From: Mesobacillus maritimus
Lineage (GTDB): Bacteria; Bacillota; Bacilli; Bacillales; Cytobacillaceae
DNA: 64,000 bases
Assembly (NCBI RefSeq): GCF_023715205.1
Contig: NZ_JAMBNR010000018.1
Span: 1 to 64,000, forward strand
Reading direction: 5' to 3'
The notes under the pieces were generated by a model. The model did not search any database. It was given only the letters and a program-made list of their open reading frames with translations, and was not told the origin of the DNA. Of the stretch, positions 43,984 through 53,080 are shown one piece after another. A program made the translations under genes and the position numbers. Within the stretch, counting starts at the first letter, position 1, and each line of letters begins with the position of its first letter.

Positions 43984-44973
43984 TTAAATTTTAACCATCT
44001 TGCCTGTCTCAACAGCCTCGTAGCATGCTTCAATCACGCGCATGTTTTGAATCGAAGAAGCGCCCGTTTGCAAGGGTTGGCTGTCGTTTAAGATCGCTTG
44101 GGAGAAATGCTCAACTTCCAAACGATAAATATCGCCATTGACTTTTTCTTCACGAACCATTCCATTCACCTGTGTGATGACTAAGCCGACGCCGCCATTT
44201 AGGTCTGGCCGGAACGCGAACGGAACTCGGATGGTTCCTTTAGTCCCAACCACTTCATACTCATTGCGACCAGTCATGTCAAAGCTACAATCGATAGCCG
44301 CTGGAATGCCATTTTCCATTTCGAGATAAATGAAGGAAGACAAATCCACGTCATTGTTTGCATCTTGCTTAGCAATCCCTTTTGCTAATACCGGTTCTGC
44401 TTGAAGCACAGTGCGTAAAACATGAATCGAATAGCAGCCAATATCGTAAATCGCACCGCCACCCATTTCTTTTTTAATGCGAATGTCTCCTTCGCGATCA
44501 TTTAAAAAGAAAGAATGACTAGATTTAAACAATTTCACTTCGCCAATTTCCCCTGAAGCGATAATGTCACGCACGCGCTGATGCTGCGGATGAAACTGGT
44601 ACATAAACGCCTCCATATACTTCACGCCATGTTTCTCACAAGCAGCAACAATTTCTTCTGCCTCTTGAGCGGTTAACGCTAGCGGTTTTTCACAGAGCAC
44701 ATGCTTCCCTTTTTCAGCAGCCTTTAGGACCCATTCTTTATGTAAATGGTTCGGAAGCGGAATATAGACGGCATCGATTTCCTGATCTTCCAATAAAGCA
44801 TCATAACTTTCATATGCTCTCGGAACTTGCAGCTCAGCCGCTACTTCATGAACTTGACTTCCGCGACTCGCGATCGCGACAACTTCAGCCAAATCCGCTC
44901 GCTTAATCGCGGGAATCAGCTGCGTTCTTCCAATATTTGCTGTACTTAAAATACCCCATTTAACTGTTGCCAA
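43984..44973 (-). CDS. Gfo/Idh/MocA-family oxidoreductase, possibly xylose dehydrogenase-like
   Basis: The 329-residue protein has an N-terminal Rossmann domain (WGILSTANIGRTQLIPAI, then the CEKPLAL motif with the conserved Lys near 95) and a C-terminal alpha/beta domain with GGGAIYDIGCYSIH. It oxidises or reduces a sugar with NAD(P). The N-terminal sequence resembles bacterial D-xylose and glucose dehydrogenases of this family, and xylose transporters flank it, but the substrate is inferred. The start is TTG 44973, nine bases after GGGAGG; the longer frame to 45048 has no ribosome site. Confidence 0.87.
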   Translation of the reverse strand: MATVKWGILSTANIGRTQLIPAIKRADLAEVVAIASRGSQVHEVAAELQVPRAYESYDALLEDQEIDAVYIPLPNHLHKEWVLKAAEKGKHVLCEKPLALTAQEAEEIVAACEKHGVKYMEAFMYQFHPQHQRVRDIIASGEIGEVKLFKSSHSFFLNDREGDIRIKKEMGGGAIYDIGCYSIHVLRTVLQAEPVLAKGIAKQDANNDVDLSSFIYLEMENGIPAAIDCSFDMTGRNEYEVVGTKGTIRVPFAFRPDLNGGVGLVITQVNGMVREEKVNGDIYRLEVEHFSQAILNDSQPLQTGASSIQNMRVIEACYEAVETGKMVKI

Positions 44974-45114
44974 TGGTTGTTCCTCCCTACAATCATTCAG
45001 ATTTTTAATAAAAGAAAAGGGACGGATTAAGACGCCCCTATTTGTCATTTCTACTATATATGATTTTTACATGTAGATGGTAATAAAATCCTTTTTATTT
45101 TTTGGATTTTTTCT

Positions 45115-45257
45115 AAAACTTTGTTGCTCAGAATAAAAAATACGACTGAATATGCTTGGCTGTACTAAAAACAGCAGCTCTTTACGCGAAAAGAGTTTGT
45201 TAAGTATTTAAACATGATTGCGTTAAAATCGGCTTTAAGATATTAACAACAGCCTAT
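45115..45257 (-). repeat. family B dispersed element, copy 3
   Basis: It contains TTTGTTGCTCAGAATAAAAA, TACGACTGAATATGC, CGAAAAGAG, GCGTTAAAATCGGCTTTAAG and TTAACAACAGCC in the order of copy 4 (57027-57199). It fills the gap between xylH and the oxidoreductase. Confidence 0.7.
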
Positions 45258-46423
45258 TTTTTACTAGCAATATCAATCCAAACGGCGAAAATTAAGATCA
45301 TTCCTTTGACAATGTACTGCCAGAAGGCTTCGATGTTCATCATACTCATTCCGTTATCAATGCTCGCCATAATCAACGCACCGATTAAGGCACCGATGAT
45401 CTTCCCGCGGCCACCAACTAAGCTTGTTCCTCCAATCACGCAGGCTGCAATCGCATCAAGTTCATAGTTGGTACCCGCACTCACGGTCGCAGCATTCAAG
45501 CGACTCGTTAATAGCACGCCAGCAACACCGGCAAGACCGCCCATTAAAATAAACACCCAGAGCGTATTGCGCTTAATGTTGATTCCCGATAACGCGGCCG
45601 CCTCTGGATTGCCACCAAGTGCATAAATCGAGCGTCCGAATGCGGTTTTATTGGAGACAAAAATGAAGATCCCAGCTAAAAAGACAACAATTAAAATCGG
45701 GACCGGAATTCCTAAATAACGGTTCAACATATAAGTGATTAATAGAATAAAAAAGGAATAAAGACCAATTTTGCCATAATCCATTGTTGCAGTTGGAATG
45801 ATCAATCCCATTTGCTTCCGTTTCTTGCGATTATTCAGGGTCCAAAACACTAGAATCCCGATACTCACAACCGCTAAAATATAACCAGGAATATAAGGAA
45901 AATAGCTGTTTCCAATTTGCTTAAAGCCGTCGTTCATCGGCGAAACGGTTTGCCCTTTGCTTAAACCAATTAAAATTCCGCGGAAAACGAGCATTCCACC
46001 AAGGGTGACGATGAAAGCTGGCACGGCACGGTAAGCCACCCACCAACCTTGCCATAATCCAAACAACATCCCGATGGCAATCGCGGCAATAATCACCGAG
46101 AATGTGCTCCAACCATGCCATACTTGTAAAATCGCCGCGATTCCTCCAGTTAACCCAACAAGTGAACCGACCGATAAATCAATATGACCAGCAACGATAA
46201 TAAGGGTCATCCCGATCGCCAGTACTGCGATGATGGACATTTGTGTAAACAAGTTGGAGATATTTCTTGATGACAAAAACTCGCCGCCGGTAAACGCGGT
46301 GAAAATGACGGCAATTAAAACAAGTGCAATGATCAACGTGAACGATTGAAGGTCAAATTTAAAACTGACTCCTCGTTTCGCTTGAGTGGTGACTCCATCT
46401 GCTGTTGGTAGCGGCTTACTCAT
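45254..46423 (-). CDS. xylH: D-xylose ABC transporter permease
   Basis: The 389-residue BPD_transp_2 membrane protein has about 10 to 12 segments, the GHIDLSVGS motif near 85-95 and ACVIGGTSLVGGRGKIIGALIGALI near the end. Length and sequence match XylH, longer than ribose-type permeases because of a central insert. ATG 46423 has GGGAGG eight bases upstream. It overlaps the end of xylG by eight bases, indicating coupling. Confidence 0.93.
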   Translation of the reverse strand: MSKPLPTADGVTTQAKRGVSFKFDLQSFTLIIALVLIAVIFTAFTGGEFLSSRNISNLFTQMSIIAVLAIGMTLIIVAGHIDLSVGSLVGLTGGIAAILQVWHGWSTFSVIIAAIAIGMLFGLWQGWWVAYRAVPAFIVTLGGMLVFRGILIGLSKGQTVSPMNDGFKQIGNSYFPYIPGYILAVVSIGILVFWTLNNRKKRKQMGLIIPTATMDYGKIGLYSFFILLITYMLNRYLGIPVPILIVVFLAGIFIFVSNKTAFGRSIYALGGNPEAAALSGINIKRNTLWVFILMGGLAGVAGVLLTSRLNAATVSAGTNYELDAIAACVIGGTSLVGGRGKIIGALIGALIMASIDNGMSMMNIEAFWQYIVKGMILIFAVWIDIASKK

Positions 46424-47939
46424 GTTTATTCCCTCCCGTAGCACACATCATGATTTTCTCTTGTGTTGCTTCTGCTCGTAAAAACTCACCGGTAATGGTT
46501 CCTTCGGCCATGACCAGAACGCGGTCTGACATTCCTAACACCTCAGGAAGTTCCGAGGAGATGATGACGATGCCAACTCCTTCTTTGACAAGCTCGTTTA
46601 TAATTTTATAAATTTCATATTTCGCTCCAACATCAATTCCTCTTGTTGGCTCATCTAGAATCAACACTTTCGGATTGGTCATCAGCCATTTGCTAAGCAC
46701 CACTTTTTGCTGGTTGCCTCCACTTAACTGGCCAACCTTTGCTTCAAGGTTCGGTGCTTTTAACTTCATCTTCCCTGTCAGTTCAGCGGCATGTTTGACT
46801 TCGAGCGCATTGTCGATGACTTTTAATTTCATGACTTTATTTAAGGCAGCCAACGTCGTATTTTTCGTAATATCCATTCCAAGCACGAGCCCGTAACGTT
46901 TCCGGTCTTCTGACACATAAGCAAGACCTTCTTTAATCGCATCCGCTGGCGTTTTAATATAGGTTTCTTTGCCGGCAATTTTTACATAACCAGAGATTTT
47001 TCCTTTTAAGCCGCCGAACAAACTGATAAACAATTCAGAGCGCCCGGCCCCCATCAATCCGGAGATTCCAAGGATTTCGCCTTTTTTTAATGTAAACGAC
47101 ACATCGTTGATCACTTGCTTTCCTTTATCGTCAATAACGGAGTAATTTTGAACTTCCATTATGTTTTCTTCATTTATTGGGCGTGGTTCGTAAGGGAATA
47201 GCTCAGTGAGTTCCCGGCCAACCATTTTCGCGATGATTTTTTGCTCAGTTAGGTCATGAATGAAATCTGTACCAATTGTTTGACCATCACGTAAAATCGT
47301 GACAGAATCGGCAAGCGCCATGACTTCGCCTAGTTTATGAGAAATATAAATGCACGTAACTCCCTTATCACGGAGTTCATTTAATAGCCCCATCAACACT
47401 TCGACATCACTTTCTGTTAAAGCCGCTGTTGGTTCATCTAAAATGAGAATATCTGTTTTTTTCGTCAATGCTTTCGCAATCTCGACTAACTGTTGTTTCC
47501 CGACCGTTAAGTCGCCCACTTTTGTTTGCGGGTCAATTTTTAATCCAATATGGTCAAGTGATTTTTGAGCTTCGGCATAAATTTTATTCCAATTGATCAC
47601 TTTCGCGCGCATCAGGTCATGACTTAAAAACAGGTTCTCGGCAACCGACATTTCTTCGACTAACGCGAGCTCTTGATAAATGATGCCTACACCTGCATCT
47701 TGTGACTCTTTGATTGACTTAAACTCTACTTTTTGACCGTTAATGAGAATTTCTCCTTCATATGTCCCGGAAGGATAAACACCACTTAACACTTTCATTA
47801 ACGTTGATTTGCCCGCGCCATTTTCGCCACAAAGTGCATGAATTTCCCCTTTTCGCACCGAAAAAGTCACATTATCCAGAGCTTTCACTCCAGGGAATTC
47901 TTTTGTGATTCCCCTCATTTGTAGCGCATACTCCTCCAT
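46416..47939 (-). CDS. xylG: D-xylose ABC transporter ATP-binding protein
   Basis: The 507-residue protein is two fused ABC domains. Walker A is GENGAGKST (about 38-46) in the first; the second has the degenerate GLMGAGRSE. Signature motifs are LTVGKQQLVEIAKAL and LSGGNQQKVVLSKWL, and Walker B regions ILILDEPTAAL and VLILDEPTRGID. This is the sugar class with a catalytically weak second site. It energises XylH. Confidence 0.94.
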   Translation of the reverse strand: MEEYALQMRGITKEFPGVKALDNVTFSVRKGEIHALCGENGAGKSTLMKVLSGVYPSGTYEGEILINGQKVEFKSIKESQDAGVGIIYQELALVEEMSVAENLFLSHDLMRAKVINWNKIYAEAQKSLDHIGLKIDPQTKVGDLTVGKQQLVEIAKALTKKTDILILDEPTAALTESDVEVLMGLLNELRDKGVTCIYISHKLGEVMALADSVTILRDGQTIGTDFIHDLTEQKIIAKMVGRELTELFPYEPRPINEENIMEVQNYSVIDDKGKQVINDVSFTLKKGEILGISGLMGAGRSELFISLFGGLKGKISGYVKIAGKETYIKTPADAIKEGLAYVSEDRKRYGLVLGMDITKNTTLAALNKVMKLKVIDNALEVKHAAELTGKMKLKAPNLEAKVGQLSGGNQQKVVLSKWLMTNPKVLILDEPTRGIDVGAKYEIYKIINELVKEGVGIVIISSELPEVLGMSDRVLVMAEGTITGEFLRAEATQEKIMMCATGGNKHE

Positions 47940-48009
47940 ACTAGCTCGTCACCACCTAAAAAGGTTCTTTTGTTGTGATCCGTTTTATTATTAGCTTTCT
48001 AGATTGTTA

Positions 48010-48036
48010 GAGGGAGCAACATATTGTCTGCTCCCA
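48010..48036. promoter_or_regulatory. hairpin between xylF and xylG
   Basis: GGGAGCA / TGCTCCC arms with a short loop and no T run. Probably limits read-through or protects the abundant xylF message. Confidence 0.5.
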
Positions 48037-48057
48037 CCTTTCCTTACATTCGTGATT

Positions 48058-49152
48058 TTATGGACGAGCAGGGCGCTCGCTTTCAGGTACATTTTTATAA
48101 ACATCGTCATACGAATGGAATCCATCCGCAATCACGGTGTCGATGATGTTTTCTTTGCCAACGCTGATTGGATCCAATTTGATGAATGGTACATCGATTT
48201 TTCCATTGTTTACAGTAGCATCCGCTGTTGGTGTTTCACCTTTTGCCAACTGAACGGCAACTTCAGCACTTTTTTCTGCAATCAGTTTGATTGGCTTGTA
48301 AACCGTCATCGTTTGTAGACCTTCCGCAATCCGCTGTACGCCTGCTAAGTCGGCATCTTGACCAGAAATAACCACTTTGCCTGCTAAACTTTGCGCTTCT
48401 AAAGCTTGGATCGCTCCACCTGCTGTGCTGTCGTTTGAAGCGACAACCGCATCAATATCATTTTTATTCGCTGTTAACGCGTTTTCCATAATTTTTAACG
48501 CTTCGTTCGCATCCCAGCCTTTTGCCCACTGGTCGCCGACGATTTCAATATCTCCACTATCCACAAGTGGTTGAATGATGTTCATTTGCCCTTCTCTAAA
48601 CATTTTTGCGTTATTATCTGTTGGGGACCCACCCATTAAGAAGTACTTCCCTGAAGGAACTTGCTCAACTAAGTATTCTGCTTGCATTTCGCCGACACGT
48701 ACATTGTCAAAAGAGACGTAGGCATCGATATCTGTCCCGTTAATCAAACGGTCATACGCTAATACAGGAATTCCTTCCGCTTTTGCTTGGTCAACAACGG
48801 TTGATAACGCATCGGAGTTGATTGCAATGATGACAAGTGCATCAATGTCTTGGGATAACATGTTTTGAATTTGTGATAATTGCTTTGCTTCATCGCCATT
48901 GGCAGATTGAACTAAAACTTCTGCTCCTAGTTCTTCTGCTTTTGAAACGAAAAAGTCACGGTCATGCTGCCAACGCTCTAATGTTAAATCAGATACAGAC
49001 AACCCAATGCGAAGTGTATCCTCACTGCCGCCTTCATTTTCTGTTCCTGATGTTTTGTCAGCGCTTCCATTTCCAGCGTCTTGACCACAAGCTGCTAACA
49101 TCATAACGAAGAACACAATCAGCAAAGCTAGTAAACTTTTACTTCTTTTCAT
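48058..49152 (-). CDS. xylF: D-xylose-binding lipoprotein
   Basis: The 364-residue Peripla_BP_4 protein starts with KRSKSL, a hydrophobic segment and a MLAAC lipobox (Cys22), then a Gly/Ser/Asp/Glu linker. Blocks LRIGLSVSDLTLERWQHDRD, GDEAKQLSQIQNML, PVLAYDRLI and VVISGQDADLAGVQRI are those of XylF. It is first in xylF-xylG-xylH, preceded by a XylR-type operator. Confidence 0.94.
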   Translation of the reverse strand: MKRSKSLLALLIVFFVMMLAACGQDAGNGSADKTSGTENEGGSEDTLRIGLSVSDLTLERWQHDRDFFVSKAEELGAEVLVQSANGDEAKQLSQIQNMLSQDIDALVIIAINSDALSTVVDQAKAEGIPVLAYDRLINGTDIDAYVSFDNVRVGEMQAEYLVEQVPSGKYFLMGGSPTDNNAKMFREGQMNIIQPLVDSGDIEIVGDQWAKGWDANEALKIMENALTANKNDIDAVVASNDSTAGGAIQALEAQSLAGKVVISGQDADLAGVQRIAEGLQTMTVYKPIKLIAEKSAEVAVQLAKGETPTADATVNNGKIDVPFIKLDPISVGKENIIDTVIADGFHSYDDVYKNVPESERPARP

Positions 49153-49196
49153 ATGAGTAAAGCCCCCTTTTGATATGAAATTCTACCTACATCAAG

Positions 49197-49238
49197 AGTG
49201 TACCACCGCCTATATTGTTTGTCTATTCTATAAACTAA
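49197..49238 (-). promoter_or_regulatory. xylF promoter with XylR-type operator
   Basis: On the minus strand TAGACA (49225-49220) and TACACT (49202-49197) are 17 bases apart. ATTGTTTGTC-N5-TATAAACTAA (49214-49238, plus strand) is a XylR-like dyad in the same position over the -35 as at xylE. Confidence 0.8.
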
Positions 49239-49326
49239 GTGTTTTTAAAAATTTTTGAAAATTACTTATCCGTACTATTTTGTTCATAAATTAGCCTTAA
49301 AGTTTTTACACATTTATGAATTGTAT

Positions 49327-49364
49327 TTGTGAAGGATTGAACAAAAGTTAAAAAAGACTAAAAT
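49327..49364 (+). promoter_or_regulatory. adhP promoter with possible Rex site
   Basis: TTGAAC (49337) and TAAAAT (49359-49364) are 16 bases apart. TTGTGAA-N4-TGAACAA (49327-49344) matches 12 of 14 specified bases of the Rex dyad and overlaps the -35, which would link expression to the NADH/NAD ratio. Confidence 0.6.
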
Positions 49365-49412
49365 TTACACTGTAGTTCATTTAGTCAATCAACATATTGG
49401 AGGTCTTTTGCG

Positions 49413-50486
49413 ATGAAAGCTGCAGTTGTAAGTGCTACAAACCCAGGGAAAGTTGAGATTATTGAAAAGGAACTTCCGAAATTAGCATCTGGACAGGCTT
49501 TGGTAGATGTTGAATATTGTGGCGTGTGTCACACCGATTTGCATGTTGCCAAAGGGGATTTCGGTCCTGTTCCTGGGATCATTCCAGGGCATGAAGGCAT
49601 TGGAATTGTCCGTGAAATTGCCGATGATGTGACAAGCTTAAAAGTGGGCGATCGCGTGAGTATTGCGTGGTTTTACCAAGGATGCGGAACATGTGAATAT
49701 TGTTTAACCGGAAGAGAAACGTTCTGCCGCAATGTGAAAAATGCTGGGTTCACCGTTGATGGTGCGATGGCCGAGCAATGTATCGTCGTTGCGGACTACG
49801 CGGTGAAAGTTCCGGAAGGTCTTGATCCTGCGCAAGCAAGCAGCATTACATGTGCCGGTGTGACTTGTTATAAAGCGATTAAAGTTTCAGATATTAAACC
49901 TGGGCAGTGGATTGCAATCTATGGCTGCGGCGGCTTAGGCAACTTGGCGATCCAATATGCGAAAAATGTATTTAATGCGAAAGTCATTGCGGTTGATATT
50001 AATGATGATAAATTGCAATTGGCAAAAGAAGTGGGCGCGGATTTAGTTTGTAACCCACTAACGGATGGCGATGCTGGCGAGTGGATTCAAGCTCAAGTTG
50101 GCGGCGCACATGCAGCAGTGGTAACAGCAGTTTCGAAAGTGGCCTTTAACCAAGCGGTCAACTCTGTACGCGCAGCATCGAAAGTTGTTGCGGTTGGTCT
50201 CCCACCTGAAACAATGGATTTGGAGATTGTGAAAACGGTATTGGATGGGATCCAAATCGTCGGTTCTCTTGTTGGCACACGCAAAGACTTGGAAGAAGCG
50301 TTCCAATTTGGAGCCGAAGGCAAAGTCGTTCCAATCGTCCAAACAAGATGCTTGCATGAAATCAACGACATCTTCGAAGAAATGGAACAAGGCACCATCC
50401 AAGGTCGCATGGTACTTGATATGAAAAAACAAGAGCCAAAAGCTGTAGAGGCTCGAGCACGTGTAGAAGAACCAGTTGCAAAGTAA
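49413..50486 (+). CDS. adhP: zinc-dependent alcohol dehydrogenase, AdhP type
   Basis: The 357-residue medium-chain dehydrogenase carries the catalytic zinc site (GVCHTDLH Cys/His; GHEGIG), the structural zinc Cys set ([16 protein letters not shown]) and the NAD loop GCGGLGN. It interconverts alcohols and aldehydes with NAD. The last 15 residues or so ([17 protein letters not shown]) are a charged extension beyond the usual AdhP end. GGAGG lies ten bases before the ATG. A single-gene unit with its own terminator. Confidence 0.95.
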   Translation: MKAAVVSATNPGKVEIIEKELPKLASGQALVDVEYCGVCHTDLHVAKGDFGPVPGIIPGHEGIGIVREIADDVTSLKVGDRVSIAWFYQGCGTCEYCLTGRETFCRNVKNAGFTVDGAMAEQCIVVADYAVKVPEGLDPAQASSITCAGVTCYKAIKVSDIKPGQWIAIYGCGGLGNLAIQYAKNVFNAKVIAVDINDDKLQLAKEVGADLVCNPLTDGDAGEWIQAQVGGAHAAVVTAVSKVAFNQAVNSVRAASKVVAVGLPPETMDLEIVKTVLDGIQIVGSLVGTRKDLEEAFQFGAEGKVVPIVQTRCLHEINDIFEEMEQGTIQGRMVLDMKKQEPKAVEARARVEEPVAK

Positions 50487-50521
50487 GACAGAATAGTACC
50501 TTTCCCCTACTGTAAGAATTT

Positions 50522-50564
50522 AAAAACCCTCCACTGACTGAGATCGTCGGTGGAAGGTTTTTTT
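50522..50564 (+). terminator. intrinsic terminator after adhP
   Basis: AAAAACCCTCCAC pairs with GTGGAAGGTTTTT (one mismatch), followed by T residues. Confidence 0.85.
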
Positions 50565-50570
50565 GTTTGT

Positions 50571-50668
50571 TTCGACAAAATACGGGGCGTCCCTGTGACT
50601 TTTTCGACAAAACCCGGGGCGTCCCTGTGACTTTTTCGACAAAACCCGGGGCGTCCCTGTGACTTTTG
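50571..50668 (+). repeat. family A array, three direct units with 32-bp period
   Basis: Unit starts (TTCGAC) are at 50571, 50603 and 50635. Units 2 and 3 are identical over their shared length; there is no spacer, so this is not CRISPR. The G+T-rich tract at 50700-50830 covers the 3' end of the deacetylase gene. Confidence 0.92.
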
Positions 50669-50669
50669 C

Positions 50670-51431
50670 TTACTCCCCTGTTTCGATCATTCTTACAAAA
50701 TCGTTTAATGTGTGGTTTTGAAGGATCATGATGCGTGGGAGTTCGTAGCGGTTGCTTTTGTCTGTGCTGAGGCCGCCGCCGACTTTGAAGGCGCCTTTGA
50801 AGCCTAATTGTTCTAGGACTGCGATGGTGTCAACGTTGTAACTTCCGTATGGATAAGCAAACACGTTTGTTGTTTTGCCTGTTAATTCTTTTAGTGCACT
50901 TGTTGCGTCATTGATTTCTGCGTATTGCGCATCCTTGCTTAAATCCGCTAACGCAGGATGAGTGACAGAATGATTTTGAATATCGATTCCTCGTTCCATA
51001 ATCGAAAGAATCTCTTCTGATGTCATATTCCAGCTGCCATCTACCCAGTCAGAAACGGTAAACTGTGTAGCTTTCATACCGTGCTTTTCAAGAACCGGCA
51101 TCACATAATCATCAAAATCATCCGAGTTATCATCAAAAGTTAACAAAATCGGTTTCTTCGGCATCGCTGCTTTTTTATCTAAAATGTTGAAATACTGCTT
51201 GATGGTTAACGTTCGATAGCCATTTTCTTTTAAATAACTCATATGCTTTTCAAATTCAGCAAGACTGAACTGATACGGGTTATAGGGATCTGGATTTGGT
51301 TTGACAACATGGTACAACAACACAGGAATTTCAATATTTGCTGGTTTTTTCGCTTCTGCTGGAGCAGTTTGACCGAAACTAGCAGCTACTGCTAATGCGA
51401 AAACCAACACCAAGCCAATGATTTTTTTCAT
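50670..51431 (-). CDS. secreted polysaccharide deacetylase (NodB domain)
   Basis: The 253-residue protein has a signal peptide (cleavage near APAEA) and a NodB fold with PVLLYHVV, LLTFDDNSDD (metal Asp in TFDD) and NHSVTHP (H-x3-H metal pair), then FAYPYGSYN. It removes acetyl groups from peptidoglycan, chitin or biofilm polysaccharide outside the cell. The family's usual TFDDG is TFDDN here, which is a common variation. It is next to a secreted SGNH esterase in the same direction; together they may process an acetylated polymer. Confidence 0.92.
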   Translation of the reverse strand: MKKIIGLVLVFALAVAASFGQTAPAEAKKPANIEIPVLLYHVVKPNPDPYNPYQFSLAEFEKHMSYLKENGYRTLTIKQYFNILDKKAAMPKKPILLTFDDNSDDFDDYVMPVLEKHGMKATQFTVSDWVDGSWNMTSEEILSIMERGIDIQNHSVTHPALADLSKDAQYAEINDATSALKELTGKTTNVFAYPYGSYNVDTIAVLEQLGFKGAFKVGGGLSTDKSNRYELPRIMILQNHTLNDFVRMIETGE

Positions 51432-51530
51432 TAGTACATCCCCTTTTTATTTTTAAAATGGTAAGTTTGCTAGACATGGTACACTTTGTTTGATTAGCAG
51501 ACGAACAAAGTGTACCTAAACTAGTGTTCA

Positions 51531-52817
51531 TTACGGATTAACCTTTGCTCCCCTGCTCAATGGCTTTTGGAAAATGGACAAGTCGAGATGGTCGGCCATT
51601 GCTTTTAAGCCTGCATCATTCGGATGCAAATGATCCCCACTATCATATTCCGGTAAAATTTTATCCAGCTGATTCGGGTCCGCTAGAATTTGATCAAAGT
51701 CAATGACGCCATCCACAATCGTGTTATTCCGGATCCACTCATTCACTTCCTGACGAGTCTGCTCGCCTTCTTCTGTAAAATAAACGCCAGGGTCGTAAGC
51801 ATTAAATGGCGTCAGTGTTCCAACATAGATGCGGATCCCACGTTCATGAGCTTTCTCGGCAATCTCTTGGATTCCGGCAATGATTTTGTCTGCGTCAAAG
51901 ACATGCGGCATATGTCCGATATCATTTATACCTTCTAAAAGAATTAAATCCGTAACTCCTGTTTGCGAAAATACATCTCGTTCAAGACGGTCAAGTGCCT
52001 TCACACCGAAAATTGGCGAGTCGGAAAGAATTCGATTTCCTGTTATCGCTGCATTAAGAACCGAAAACTGTTGGTTTTTTATCTCAGAATCAAGACGACT
52101 GTTTAAAACATCCGTCCAGCGGCGATTTTCATTCGGTGTTGATAAATATCCATCGGTAATCGAGTCTCCCAGCGCCACAATGACACGTGACTTTTTATTG
52201 GAATCTGTCAAAACATCGACTCCTGAAAGCCAGAACCATGAATCAACCGTTTGGTTGAATGCGCTTCCATTAGTGTTATCCGTAAAATCACCTTGTTCAG
52301 AAATATAGGTTGTTTGACTAGAGATCGGGTGCCATGTCGCTGGGCCACTTTCATTGGCTAGATATACACTAACCGTTAAATCCTTCCCGTCTTTTACCTC
52401 AAATTCAACGGGATCGCTGAAAAGTTCCTCCCCAGCAGGAATCGTAACCTCCTCGTTTCCGGAGAATGTTACGTTTTGAACAGTACCGGGAATGACTTCT
52501 GCTTCCGTTTTGGTGTCTGCTACGGTCACTTTCTCAAATGTCAGCGGCTGGGTACCAAAAACATTGGAAAAGCGGATTCGAACCATTGAACCAGTTGCAT
52601 TGGGATGAACAATCATTCTGACGGTTTGATTTTCAAAACCTTCTTGTGATAAGCCACCTTCATGTGCTGCTAGCAGACTAGCAGACCAAGCTCCAACCCA
52701 ATGACCAGACTTTCCAGCGCTCTGAGCTTCCACTGGTGAATCTTTCATCGCGGGATTGAGTCCAACGACAAACATCAAAACAGCCACAACAAAGAGGACG
52801 AACCTTTTCTTCCTCAT
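51531..52817 (-). CDS. secreted SGNH/GDSL-family esterase
   Basis: The 428-residue protein has a signal peptide, an N-terminal beta-rich domain (about 30-185) and an SGNH hydrolase domain (about 195-420). Catalytic residues are visible as Ser in VALGDSITDGY, Gly/Asn in NAAITGNRI and EGINDIGH, and Asp-His in GDHLHPNDAG. This class deacetylates or hydrolyses esters on cell-wall or plant polymers. ATG 52817 follows GGAGGAGG; an in-frame ATG seven codons earlier is less likely. Confidence 0.9.
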   Translation of the reverse strand: MRKKRFVLFVVAVLMFVVGLNPAMKDSPVEAQSAGKSGHWVGAWSASLLAAHEGGLSQEGFENQTVRMIVHPNATGSMVRIRFSNVFGTQPLTFEKVTVADTKTEAEVIPGTVQNVTFSGNEEVTIPAGEELFSDPVEFEVKDGKDLTVSVYLANESGPATWHPISSQTTYISEQGDFTDNTNGSAFNQTVDSWFWLSGVDVLTDSNKKSRVIVALGDSITDGYLSTPNENRRWTDVLNSRLDSEIKNQQFSVLNAAITGNRILSDSPIFGVKALDRLERDVFSQTGVTDLILLEGINDIGHMPHVFDADKIIAGIQEIAEKAHERGIRIYVGTLTPFNAYDPGVYFTEEGEQTRQEVNEWIRNNTIVDGVIDFDQILADPNQLDKILPEYDSGDHLHPNDAGLKAMADHLDLSIFQKPLSRGAKVNP

Positions 52818-52966
52818 AAAACCTCCTCCTTTATTCATTTTTGTAACTCTATTAACAAATGAATATTATCACAAGCCCCCACAACTCAACTATGTGAATA
52901 TAAGACTATTTACTAGACATCAACCAACAAGATTCCCCTTCTCCCCTGGCTATTGTCCTATATGTC

Positions 52967-53030
52967 TCGACAAATTCCGGGGCGTCCCTGTGACTTTTTC
53001 GACAAAACCCAGTGTCATTGTGACTTTTCG
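52967..53030 (+). repeat. family A pair, one intact and one degenerate unit
   Basis: The intact unit is 52967-53003; the second (52999-53030) reads CGACAAAACCCAGTGTC then ATTGTGACTTTTCGG. It lies between divergent genes. The tract to its right is the 5' end of a plus-strand gene. Confidence 0.8.
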
Positions 53031-53080
53031 GTAACTCTTGGGCTATAATTTAGCTATGAACTACAAAAGAGGTGGGCTTT

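Noticed and set aside
50571-50668. Tandem 32-bp repeats as a CRISPR array
   Set aside because: Units are directly contiguous with no unique spacers, and no cas genes are nearby. They are family A repeats.
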